Assembly: GCA_025352845.1 (NCBI GenBank)
Contig: JANXSC010000076.1
Span: 1 to 10,030 of the forward strand
Origin: Opitutaceae bacterium
Lineage (GTDB): Bacteria > Verrucomicrobiota > Verrucomicrobiia > Opitutales > Opitutaceae
Direction of reading: 5' to 3'
Length of the DNA stretch: 10,030 nucleotides
Numbering within the stretch: position 1 is the stretch's first letter; the number at the start of each line of letters is the position of its first letter. Under the pieces are notes generated by a model. That model did no database searches. It saw only the letters and a list, made by a program, of their open reading frames with translations, and was not told the origin of the DNA. Shown here piece after piece: positions 1-6,562 of the stretch. The translations under genes were made by a program, and so were the position numbers.

Positions 1-340
1 CGGCGTGGCCCGCCTCGCGCGCGGTGTCCAGCCAGTCGAGACACTGCATGGCTTTCGTTCGCGACGCAGCGTCGGCCGTGCTGGAAAACAACAGCGCGTG
101 GCCCCACGCCATGAAGCCGCGGCCCTTGGTCGAATCGAGGGGGGCAACACCCAAGAGCGGGCGCAGGTTCACCGGCGATTTCCAAATCGCCTGCTGGAGG
201 ATTCGCTCGGCGAATAAATTTCCGCAGGCCAGCGGGCGCAGATATGATGTCAGCCCATCGCCGGGATCGTAGCCTTTGTAGCCGCGGTCCTCGACCCATT
301 TTTGCACGAGTTGGAGGCTCTGCTGGATTTGGGTTTTCAT
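1..340 (-). CDS. EPS-cluster protein of the 'aminolevulinate dehydratase-like' annotation family, N-terminal part
   Basis: Partial gene: the ATG is at 340-338 and the frame stays open to the left edge, giving 113 codons. The product begins MKTQIQQSLQLVQKWVEDRG, followed by YKGYDPGDGL, a leucine/arginine stretch, then SPVNLRPLLGV and a TKGRGFMAWGHALL segment. The 'W-x-G-YDPxDGL ... PxNLRPLLG ... KGxG' pattern is the one I associate with proteins in exopolysaccharide clusters that are commonly, and probably wrongly, labelled delta-aminolevulinic acid dehydratase; they look like all-helical toroid proteins. The catalytic function is unknown to me. It starts 41 bp after the stop of the deacetylase-glycosyltransferase gene on the same strand, so it is probably the next gene of that operon. 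No clear Shine-Dalgarno precedes the ATG. Family assignment is from recall of the pattern; the start is fairly secure because the conserved segment begins about residue 15. Confidence 0.72.
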   Translation of the reverse strand, partial: MKTQIQQSLQLVQKWVEDRGYKGYDPGDGLTSYLRPLACGNLFAERILQQAIWKSPVNLRPLLGVAPLDSTKGRGFMAWGHALLFSSTADAASRTKAMQCLDWLDTAREAGHA

Positions 341-381
341 CGATCCGGCGGGAGGAATTTCAGGTGCGTCGGCAAGGGTGG

Positions 382-2574
382 TCAGTTGATGAGAGAGCCG
401 TGTGGGGCCGCCAACTCGTCGACGATGTGGAGATAGTCGGCCTTGCGCTGTTTCCAACTGTGGCGGGCGGAGTAGGCGGATGCGTTCTCGACCAGGCTGC
501 GCCGGAGATTGGCGTCCTGGAGGACTTCAATCATCCCCGCGGCCAGGGCGTCGGAATTGCCCGATTCGAAGAAGCGCACGACGGTGTCGTTGAAGTAGAA
601 CTGGTCGATTTTGGTTTTCGAGACGACGACGGGAATGCCGAGCGACATGAACTCCATAATTTTGGTGCTGTAGGCTTCGTTGCCGAACGAATCGGCGCGT
701 TTGGGCACCACGCCCAAATCGGCGTTGGCCATTATGCGCGCCACCTGACGCACGCCGACGGGTTCAAAAAACTTCACTTCACCGTTGAAACCGAGTTCGG
801 CGGCCAGGGCAACGAGCGAGGGTTTCATGTTCCCGTCGCCGTAAATGTGGAACTCGGCCAGCGGCAGTTCGCGTCGCACTATCTTGAAGGCATGCAGAGC
901 GATGTCCAAGCCTTGGTGCCACTGCAGGCCGCCGGGAAAAATCACGATTTGCCGGCCGTCCTGCCGCGTGCGTGGAACCGGCTGAAAAACGCGCGAATCG
1001 ACGTTGTTGATAAAGACCGAGCACTTGCCCTGCGAGGCGGTGCGGGCCTGGTATTTTTCCAGCCAGAGATGGTTCGAGACGATGACGTGGTCCGCGAACT
1101 TCGCGGCGCTGCGCTCGATAAGTTTCAGCGCGGACGTGGTGGCGGTGGATTTTCCATCGCTGAATTTGCTCGCGTAGAACTCGGGCACGATGTCGTGGAT
1201 ATCGAGAATGATCCGGGCACCCGTCAGCCGGGGAAACCAGCCCGCATACACGAGAAAATCGGGCATGTTGTGAATGTGCAGCAAGTCGTAGCGGTGCCGC
1301 GCGTGGCGGCGCGTGACCCACCACGACGAGATCCCGAGAAACCGAATCAGCGGCCAGAGGTAGGAAAACTTGGAGCTCTCGTTTTTTCCAAAACGATCCT
1401 GCAGGCGATGAACACTGACGCCCTCAATGGTCTCCTTTTTGGGCAAATTCTTAGTCCGACGGAGCGCAAGCACGTCGACTTGATCGCCCCGGGCCGCGAG
1501 CGCTTCGGCATAGCGTGTCACGCGGTTGTCACTCTCGTAGAACGAGTGCGTGACCATGCACACGCGTTTCTTCGGTCGGAAAACGGGCCGGCCTTCGAGC
1601 CGGCTAGTGTAGTCCGCGATCTCCCTTGGCAAGGGCTGCCAGAATTCGCCGGCGTATTTTTTGCGAAGGTGGTCCAGCAGCTCGGTGTAGAATTTCACCG
1701 GATAGGTGCGGTTGCTGGAGGCTTCGTCCCCGAACTGCATGTAGTCGGGATGCACGTTGACGAGAATCATGCCGCCATTGGCAGCGATCCAGTCCGCCTT
1801 TTTCAGCCAGATATCCGGCGAGGTTTCCTGCAGCACGAGGAATAGCGTCGAATCTTGGGGCAGGGTGTAGGGCAGCTCGACGTAACCCTGGCGGGAAAAT
1901 GCGGAATTCCCGTTGGCGGAGTTTCCGTTTTTCGAGTTGGAGGGGGCGTTTTCGTGTCCCTTGGGGGCGTTTACCCAAGTGGGGAAAATGGTTCCCGCGC
2001 CGTCGGACTGCAGCTCGAAGGGATCGGTATCGAACGTCGAACAATCATACCGAATGTCCAATTCGTGCAGCCAATCGAGGTTGCGCAACATGAAACCGGA
2101 TCGATATCCGGAGGCCCCCCATTCACGGATGTAGCGGTTGATTTGCCGGGCGCTTTCCTGAAAATGGCGCCTCGAGCTGAAGAGCTTTCCATCGTGCTTC
2201 AGATCGTGGACTCCGACTTCGAATCCTTTGGCCCCGAGCTCGGCGCGGAGTTCGGCGGGCACGCGGTATTCGCCTTCCGGGATAAAATTAAACGAAGAGC
2301 GGAATCCACGCTCACGTTCGAGCGCCATGAGTTTCCGGCATTTCGCAAGTCCGGCATAACCCTCGACGTCGTGGGTCAGGACGACCGCGAATTTCTTCCC
2401 ATCGGGCCAGCCCGGCCATCCTTCCGGGGCTTGTCGCGCCACCTCATTAACTGGCCAAACATCTCCGCACCGGGCGAGACTGCGGCGCGCCGTAATTCGG
2501 CGCAACGCGATCCTCAGGCGCCAGGGCAGGAAGGGTTTCAGCGCATAGTAAAACCGGTGGTGTTGTCGCAGCAT
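382..2574 (-). CDS. Polysaccharide deacetylase (NodB fold) fused to a GT4-like glycosyltransferase
   Basis: 730 aa, two enzymes in one chain. Residues about 62-325 are a NodB/CE4-type deacetylase: THDVE at 67-71 supplies the metal-binding Asp69, VHDLKH at 122-127 supplies the two His (123, 127), GYRSGFM at 156-162 matches the substrate Arg motif, and LVNVHPDYM at 271-279 supplies the distal His275. Residues about 335-715 are a GT-B glycosyltransferase: an N-terminal KKRVCMVTHSFYESDNRVTRY start, HIHNMPDF at 433-440, IFPGGLQWHQGLD at 545-557, and an EX7E motif with Glu633 and Glu641 in NEAYSTKIMEFMSLGIPVVV, typical of family GT4. No signal peptide is evident, so it should act in the cytoplasm or at the inner face of the membrane, probably in EPS precursor assembly. 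A low-complexity Asn/Ser/Gly segment (206-227) interrupts the deacetylase domain. The ATG at 2574-2572 is the first in-frame start; the upstream purine run GGAAACGAG is a weak ribosome site. Two separate genes are ruled out because the frame is continuous through the junction (326-336). Confidence 0.9.
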   Translation of the reverse strand: MLRQHHRFYYALKPFLPWRLRIALRRITARRSLARCGDVWPVNEVARQAPEGWPGWPDGKKFAVVLTHDVEGYAGLAKCRKLMALERERGFRSSFNFIPEGEYRVPAELRAELGAKGFEVGVHDLKHDGKLFSSRRHFQESARQINRYIREWGASGYRSGFMLRNLDWLHELDIRYDCSTFDTDPFELQSDGAGTIFPTWVNAPKGHENAPSNSKNGNSANGNSAFSRQGYVELPYTLPQDSTLFLVLQETSPDIWLKKADWIAANGGMILVNVHPDYMQFGDEASSNRTYPVKFYTELLDHLRKKYAGEFWQPLPREIADYTSRLEGRPVFRPKKRVCMVTHSFYESDNRVTRYAEALAARGDQVDVLALRRTKNLPKKETIEGVSVHRLQDRFGKNESSKFSYLWPLIRFLGISSWWVTRRHARHRYDLLHIHNMPDFLVYAGWFPRLTGARIILDIHDIVPEFYASKFSDGKSTATTSALKLIERSAAKFADHVIVSNHLWLEKYQARTASQGKCSVFINNVDSRVFQPVPRTRQDGRQIVIFPGGLQWHQGLDIALHAFKIVRRELPLAEFHIYGDGNMKPSLVALAAELGFNGEVKFFEPVGVRQVARIMANADLGVVPKRADSFGNEAYSTKIMEFMSLGIPVVVSKTKIDQFYFNDTVVRFFESGNSDALAAGMIEVLQDANLRRSLVENASAYSARHSWKQRKADYLHIVDELAAPHGSLIN
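1900..1929 (-). repeat. 15-bp tandem duplication inside the deacetylase-glycosyltransferase gene
   Basis: Read on the minus strand, AACGGAAACTCCGCC (1929-1915) is followed directly by AACGGGAATTCCGCA (1914-1900), matching at 12 of 15 positions. It encodes NGNSA-NGNSA, residues 216-225. It keeps the reading frame and lies in a polar, low-complexity loop within the NodB domain, so it looks like a length-variable surface insertion rather than a functional motif. Confidence 0.75.
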
Positions 2575-2733
2575 CTCGTTTCCAGGTTTCTGGGGATGAT
2601 TGTGGTCAGGTTGGGTCTAGTCACCGCAGTGCTCGCGGCGCACCACCGGATCGGCTGAGAAGCGTCGGAAGCGAATTCTAACCGAGGCCTTGCGTGCCGC
2701 CATTTCGTGACAAGGCATGGCAGTATGTCCACC
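2575..2733. other. 159-bp intergenic gap between the co-polymerase and the deacetylase-glycosyltransferase
   Basis: This is the widest gap in the minus-strand block. A perfect 6-bp inverted repeat, gccttg at 2687-2692 and caaggc at 2711-2716 with an 18-nt loop, lies shortly after the co-polymerase stop, but no T-run follows on the minus strand, so it is not a convincing intrinsic terminator. I see no clear promoter. Short open frames here overlap gene ends out of frame and have no protein-like features. The gap could hold a processing or attenuation site within one operon, or an unrecognised promoter for the two downstream genes. Confidence 0.4.
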
Positions 2734-4965
2734 TCAGATTGCCATCAACTCTTGGTTGAGCCGGCCGGGAACATAATTGCGAGTTTTGTTCAGAACGACA
2801 CCGACGTGGGCCTTGGACTCCGCGAGGAGGGAGCAGGCGCCGGTGACCAGATCGCGATCGGATTTTTCCGACTCCACGACGAGCAAGACCATGTCCATGA
2901 ACCCGGCGAGGCGAGGGGTGATGCTGAGTTGGTTGACCACGGGCATATCGAAAATGATGTAGTCGAAATCACTGGCCTTCAATTTGGGGATGAGGCGCGT
3001 GAAGCGCTGGGGGAGGTTGCGCGACAGGCGGTCGCTGTTGCTGTTCTCCGTGACGACATAGAGGTTTTGTTCCACGTGCGCCTGACTGCGGGCTTCCAGC
3101 ACGGTGTCCAAATCGCAAGCTTCCTTGCCCCTGTTGAATTGGGTAGCCGCTCCTTGGCCGACCGTCATGTCAACCAAGAGGACGTTGCCTTCCCCGGTCT
3201 CCGAAAGACTTCTCGCCAAACCGGCGGCGGTGGTGGTCACACCGGAGTTGTGGGTGAGGCCGGTAACAGCGACGAGTTTTGGTTTGTGCGTAAGGTTTTT
3301 GCTTTCGAAGTAGCCGATGAGGCGATCGCGCAGCGTTTCGTGGAAAGGCTGGAGCGCGACATTACGGGAACCGATTGAGGGAGCGGCGGACGGGGTGGGG
3401 CTCTGTGTTTCCAAGGAGGAGCCACCGGTGGCAGTCGCACGAGGGGCGGCCTTGGGCGCACCTAGGGCGAGCATGGCCTTGTCCGCCTTCAGGCTGGGAA
3501 TTGAAAGAAAGAGTGGGGCGCGCAGAAGGCGGACAAGATCGACGGGACGCCGCACCGAGCGATCTAAAAACAACTCGATCAAGAATGCCCAGCCTAGGCC
3601 AGCCAAGATGCCGGCGGCGGCGCACAAGCCGATTTTCTTGAAATCTATTGGCTGACGATAGGCCGCAGTCGGGGTCTCGATTGGGCTGATGTTGGTGACT
3701 TTGCCCTGAGAGGTCGCCTCATTGATGCGCTGGGCTTCCAAATTGGTCTGATAGTAGCGGTAGTTGGTTTCCTGCAAGTCGCGCTCTCTCCGCAATTGAA
3801 GAATTGCACCCTCCGCTTGATCCAGTTTTGCAGCGTCGGCGCGGACCTTGTCCATTTGCGAATTCAGCTCCTTGATTTTGGCTTGGTAGGCCGTGATCTG
3901 AATCCAAGCGTTGGACGCTTCATATGCGTCTGATTCTGCACCCTTGTTCGTGGCGGTTGGCGACACCACGCGAATGAGGCCGGGGTATTGGTCGCGCATC
4001 TTCTTTACCTTGGCTTCAGTCTCGGCGACTTGGGTCCGGGCCTGTTGCACGCGAGTGTTCTCAGAGGTGAACTGCATCGACAACTCTTGCTCGAAATTCT
4101 GTTGTCGGTTCAGGAGGACGGTCATGCCCCGATATTCGTCAATGACGCTCGGCGGGAGCTCCACCTCCGCCGTCGGATTGGCTTGGGCCGGTGTGACGGT
4201 TATGCGCTTCTTCACATCCTCAAAAATCGCGATTTTCCCCGCCAGTTCCTGCTCATAGTTGAAAATCTCGCGCCGGATGGCGATCATTTGATTGGAGAAA
4301 CCCTCCTTGGTGTTTTCGACCGATACAGTAACACCTGCACGTTGCATCGCCTTCCGAAGGTCGTCCTCGGTTCCCTTGAGTTGAGAACGCAACGTGTCGG
4401 CTTGCGCCGCCAAGGATTCGCTCAACATACCGGATGATCGATGCGCCTCGAGATGCAGTTTGTAATACCGATCGATGACTTCGCGTAAAATAGTTTGCGC
4501 GAGCTCGGGGTCGGGATGTTTGAAGGTTAAGAATATGACCGTGCTTGCCTGGGGAACGGTGACGGAAAGATTGTTACGGACGTAGGCGGCGGCGAGGCCC
4601 GGATCTTTGCCGCCCCCGGCCTTGGCGAGAATTTTCTCCGGACCCACGCCTTGCGCCACCTCCGCAGCGAGGTTGCCGCTCTGCAAAATTTCCTTTTCGG
4701 TGGCCATGATCGTGCTGCCGTGGTCGTCGGCCATGAGCCGGGTCCCGGTGTTCGTTGGCCCGGAGGCTTTGCTTTCGGTGGGAATCCACCGCACGAGCAG
4801 CTTGGCCTGCGATTGGAAGGGAGGGACATCCTTCTTATACAGGTAGGCGGCTCCGCCGAGACCAGCGAGGGTGCAAAGCAGGATCTTCCATTTGTGGCGA
4901 AACAGGATGTAGTATATGTCGCCCAAATTGACGCTCGGTGGCTGTGGCGGTGAGTTAGGTATCAT
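2734..4965 (-). CDS. Wzz/BY-kinase-type EPS co-polymerase with a degenerate ATPase domain
   Basis: 743 aa with the full architecture of a polysaccharide co-polymerase fused to a bacterial tyrosine kinase-like domain. A short cytoplasmic N-terminus leads to TM1 (about 26-43, WKILLCTLAGLGGAAYLY). A large periplasmic region (44-440) follows with predicted coiled-coil stretches (about 180-325 and 355-420). The proline-containing IETPTAAYRQPIDF segment (429-442) precedes TM2 (about 445-467), as in Wzz proteins. An Ala/Pro/Ser/Thr linker (500-535) connects to the cytoplasmic domain (540-743), which opens with FHETLRDRL, resembling the EAFRTLRTNL entry of BY-kinases. The ATPase motifs are eroded: the Walker A position reads GLTHNSGVTTT (569-579) with Val576 in place of the essential Lys; Walker A' reads VLLVDMTVG with only the first Asp (599); Walker B-like YIIFDMP (669-675) is kept. 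There is no C-terminal tyrosine cluster, only Tyr731. It probably controls EPS chain length or export but is unlikely to autophosphorylate. The ATG at 4965-4963 directly precedes the TM1 context; no Shine-Dalgarno is visible. Confidence 0.9.
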   Translation of the reverse strand: MIPNSPPQPPSVNLGDIYYILFRHKWKILLCTLAGLGGAAYLYKKDVPPFQSQAKLLVRWIPTESKASGPTNTGTRLMADDHGSTIMATEKEILQSGNLAAEVAQGVGPEKILAKAGGGKDPGLAAAYVRNNLSVTVPQASTVIFLTFKHPDPELAQTILREVIDRYYKLHLEAHRSSGMLSESLAAQADTLRSQLKGTEDDLRKAMQRAGVTVSVENTKEGFSNQMIAIRREIFNYEQELAGKIAIFEDVKKRITVTPAQANPTAEVELPPSVIDEYRGMTVLLNRQQNFEQELSMQFTSENTRVQQARTQVAETEAKVKKMRDQYPGLIRVVSPTATNKGAESDAYEASNAWIQITAYQAKIKELNSQMDKVRADAAKLDQAEGAILQLRRERDLQETNYRYYQTNLEAQRINEATSQGKVTNISPIETPTAAYRQPIDFKKIGLCAAAGILAGLGWAFLIELFLDRSVRRPVDLVRLLRAPLFLSIPSLKADKAMLALGAPKAAPRATATGGSSLETQSPTPSAAPSIGSRNVALQPFHETLRDRLIGYFESKNLTHKPKLVAVTGLTHNSGVTTTAAGLARSLSETGEGNVLLVDMTVGQGAATQFNRGKEACDLDTVLEARSQAHVEQNLYVVTENSNSDRLSRNLPQRFTRLIPKLKASDFDYIIFDMPVVNQLSITPRLAGFMDMVLLVVESEKSDRDLVTGACSLLAESKAHVGVVLNKTRNYVPGRLNQELMAI

Positions 4966-5036
4966 AAACTAGTTGGTGCTTCGTCTGACTCGATGGGTTT
5001 GGGAAATGAGGTAATGCTGTCGCGTGGAAGATTTGG

Positions 5037-6053
5037 TCAAGCAAGGTGCCGATAGGCCGCCGCGCCAATCAGATTAGCGAGTGGGCGCGGTAAAATTCTG
5101 ACAAAACGCGTGTGCCAGCCGGAACTCTGGTCCTTCATGGTGACGAAGCGATTCGCGCGCAGGTCGAACTTGAGGTATTCGATCGAGTGTTCGATCGCGC
5201 CCCAGGCGCGCTTGAAGCGGCGCAAACCCTCGTTCGCGATCGAAGTGCGGCCAAAATCCAGGCAGGAGAAGCCGTTTTGGGCATACCACTTGATCGCCCG
5301 CCAGAGCACGAGGTTGTTGGCCTGCAGGTCGCGGAACGAGCTGTCCGACGCGGCGAATTTATAGATGGCAGTTTTGCCGAGGTGAAGAAAGACCGCGCCG
5401 GCGACCGGTGTATCGCCGTGCTTGGCGAGAACCACCCAACCCTGTTGGTGGGCGAGGATATTTCGCTGCAAACATTCGAAGAAATGCAGGGGTTGCGGAG
5501 GCAGTCCGTGGCGCTGCCGTGTCTTGCAGAGAAGGTCATGAAAAATCTGGACTGCCGCCATATCGGTTGTGAACGTGACTGTAAGGTTTTGTTTCTCGGC
5601 CTTGCGCACCGCAGTGCGGGCGGTGCCTTGCAGGCGGGCAAACATTTCGTCCGCCCGCAGGCTCAGCTCCAACTTGTGACCCCAATACAACGCAGCGGCA
5701 GATGCCTGCCCTTGGAGGGCCCGATTGCCCCGGAGTTCCCATGTCTTCCATTTTCGGCTTCGCGCGTGGGCATCTAACGCGCCGCAAAGCCCGTGAAACT
5801 CTTCCGCGTGCTCGTAGAGCGCGTCGCACGCATCGGTAAATGGGAGCGAAATCCCTCTCCGTCCGGTCAGCCAGCTGTTCACTTCCATAATGGGGAGGAA
5901 CGCGGGCCGCGCCTCCGGGGCGCGATGGACAAAACATTTCGGGGAGAAACCATACGCGTCCACTAGCGTTCTGCCCCATCCGGTTCCGTGAAAAAACGAA
6001 GATCCGGGGGAAGTCAGCATCGCGTCATCCCAGCCGACCTGAAGGTAGGACAT
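5037..6053 (-). CDS. FemAB-like / GNAT-fold acyltransferase of an EPS (PEP-CTERM) cluster
   Basis: 338 aa from the ATG at 6053-6051. It matches the FemAB-related GNAT (Acetyltransf_6-like) family often found beside PEP-CTERM/EPS genes. Visible marks: SSFFHGTGWGRTL near the N-terminus (18-30), RTAVRKAEKQNLTV (146-159), which resembles the RxxxRKAxKxGV core entry, VAGAVFLHLGKTAIYKFAAS (237-256), then LDFGR (265-269) and FKRAWG (280-285), the usual C-terminal signature 'xDFGRS...G...FKxxWG'. No signal peptide or membrane segment, so it is cytoplasmic. The likely role is transfer of an acyl or aminoacyl group to a cell-surface polymer precursor; substrate unknown. It is the first clear gene of the minus-strand block, 71 bp before the co-polymerase. 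The frame extends to a GTG at 6113-6111, giving 358 aa, but the extra 20 residues show no domain features and only about 40% G/C at third positions against about two thirds just after the ATG, so the ATG is preferred. No Shine-Dalgarno at either start. Confidence 0.85.
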   Translation of the reverse strand: MSYLQVGWDDAMLTSPGSSFFHGTGWGRTLVDAYGFSPKCFVHRAPEARPAFLPIMEVNSWLTGRRGISLPFTDACDALYEHAEEFHGLCGALDAHARSRKWKTWELRGNRALQGQASAAALYWGHKLELSLRADEMFARLQGTARTAVRKAEKQNLTVTFTTDMAAVQIFHDLLCKTRQRHGLPPQPLHFFECLQRNILAHQQGWVVLAKHGDTPVAGAVFLHLGKTAIYKFAASDSSFRDLQANNLVLWRAIKWYAQNGFSCLDFGRTSIANEGLRRFKRAWGAIEHSIEYLKFDLRANRFVTMKDQSSGWHTRFVRILPRPLANLIGAAAYRHLA

Positions 6054-6201
6054 AGGTGAATCGACCGAGGTTTTTTTCGCATTGCCGATCGATTGTGTAG
6101 TCCCAGGTATCACGGATTATGGCGGGCTCGTTCGTTTGATTGTTTTCCCACCGAGGATCGGAGGCAAAATCTACGTTAATATCTTTGTGCGGGAAAGGCA
6201 T
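6025..6201 (-). CDS. Small ORF (58 codons), possible small gene or decayed gene remnant
   Basis: ATG at 6201-6199, stop TGA at 6027-6025. The frame is not the FemAB frame, and it overlaps the first 29 bp of the FemAB gene (from its ATG). The product starts MPFPHKDINVDFASDPRW and contains WENNQTNEPAIIRDTWDY. The composition is balanced (Trp, Asp, Asn, Ile, Tyr) and not the Arg/Pro/Ala-rich type seen in shadows of GC-rich genes. Third-position G/C over 50 codons is 27/50, lower than in the neighbours. The open frame continues upstream of the ATG (ISTRERNWQILDYAALAAK) to an in-frame TGA. I do not recognise it with confidence; the VDFASDPRWENN part faintly recalls the 'DFxxDPGWxxxNNR' start of some secreted beta-sandwich proteins in planctomycetes and verrucomicrobia. 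It could be a leader peptide, a gene remnant or chance. Confidence 0.25.
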   Translation of the reverse strand: MPFPHKDINVDFASDPRWENNQTNEPAIIRDTWDYTIDRQCEKNLGRFTYVLPSGRLG

Positions 6202-6320
6202 TTTAGCTGCGAGCGCTGCGTAGTCCAGAATCTGCCAGTTACGTTCCCGCGTTGAGATTCATCCGGCCCATTTACCCTACGTCGCTCCAACGAAGTCGAT
6301 GGATTTGGGCGTCCTCCTGG

Positions 6321-6348
6321 TTGCGGATAGGGGGGTAACACCTATGTA
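6321..6348 (+). promoter_or_regulatory. Candidate sigma70-type promoter for the PEP-CTERM gene pair
   Basis: TTGCGG at 6321-6326 resembles a -35 box, and TATGTA at 6343-6348 resembles a -10 box; the spacing is 16 bp. It is on the strand and side expected for the surface-protein gene, and an AT-rich stretch (gacaaaatttt, 6356-6366) follows at the expected transcription start. The match is moderate (4 of 6 in each box), and promoter consensus in this lineage is not certain. Confidence 0.35.
6327..6345. promoter_or_regulatory. 19-bp imperfect dyad inside the candidate promoter spacer (possible operator)
   Basis: ATAGGGGGGTAACACCTAT has perfect 5-bp outer arms (ATAGG/CCTAT) and one further inner pair around a central T. 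It fills the spacer and runs into the -10-like box, the classical place for a repressor, or for an activator that realigns the boxes. No regulator gene is present in the window. The binding role is inferred only from symmetry and position. Confidence 0.3.
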
Positions 6349-6562
6349 AAAGCGCGACAAAATTTTGGGGGATATTGATTTCACCCTCAAGTTTTTGGCG
6401 AATGCGGCTCTTACCACAATGTATCTGCGCCCACCAGCCCTCGCTCGGACCGGAAATTCTCTCAAACTGATCGGTTTGGTCACCGGCGGTATTTCGGCGC
6501 GACTCGGCGGTTTGGCGGCGTGGGCATTGCAGCGGATGCTCAAGTGTGTGGTCGCCGTCTGC

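Larger units (their letters stand above)
6202..6562. other. Divergent intergenic region between the EPS block and the PEP-CTERM block
   Basis: About 360 bp without a well-supported gene. It separates the minus-strand EPS genes from the plus-strand surface-protein genes and should hold control elements for the latter. It contains a candidate promoter with an internal dyad (6321-6348) and a perfect 10-bp palindrome caaaattttg at 6358-6367. The frame of the PEP-CTERM gene stays open upstream to a TTG at 6365, but the extra residues precede the signal peptide and look non-coding. Two overlapping minus-strand open frames of 95 and 98 codons run through 6272-6568; both are basic, low in hydrophobic patterning and lack any motif, so I do not call them. 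If transcription begins near 6355, the untranslated leader is about 180-210 nt, long enough for post-transcriptional control. Confidence 0.5.

Noticed and set aside
244..1845. 533-codon plus-strand open frame opposite the deacetylase-glycosyltransferase gene
   Set aside because: It lies wholly antisense to a gene with two intact enzyme domains, and its product is a motif-free, Val/Gly/Arg/His-rich sequence typical of the complement of GC-rich codons. The 1855-2658 plus frame is the same effect.
2687..2716. 6-bp inverted repeat (gccttg/caaggc) after the co-polymerase gene as a terminator
   Set aside because: Short stem, 18-nt loop and no T-run; not distinguishable from chance.
2707..3378. 223-codon plus-strand open frame opposite the co-polymerase ATPase domain
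   Set aside because: Antisense shadow of a gene with recognisable domain structure; no motif in the product.
5112..5777. 221-codon plus-strand open frame opposite the FemAB gene
   Set aside because: Antisense shadow; the minus-strand frame carries the LDFGR and FKRAWG signature.
6139..6167. Weak minus-strand promoter-like pair (TTGCCT, 17 bp, AACAAT) before the FemAB gene
   Set aside because: Only 3 of 6 and 4 of 6 consensus matches, and it sits within the 58-codon open frame; too weak to call.
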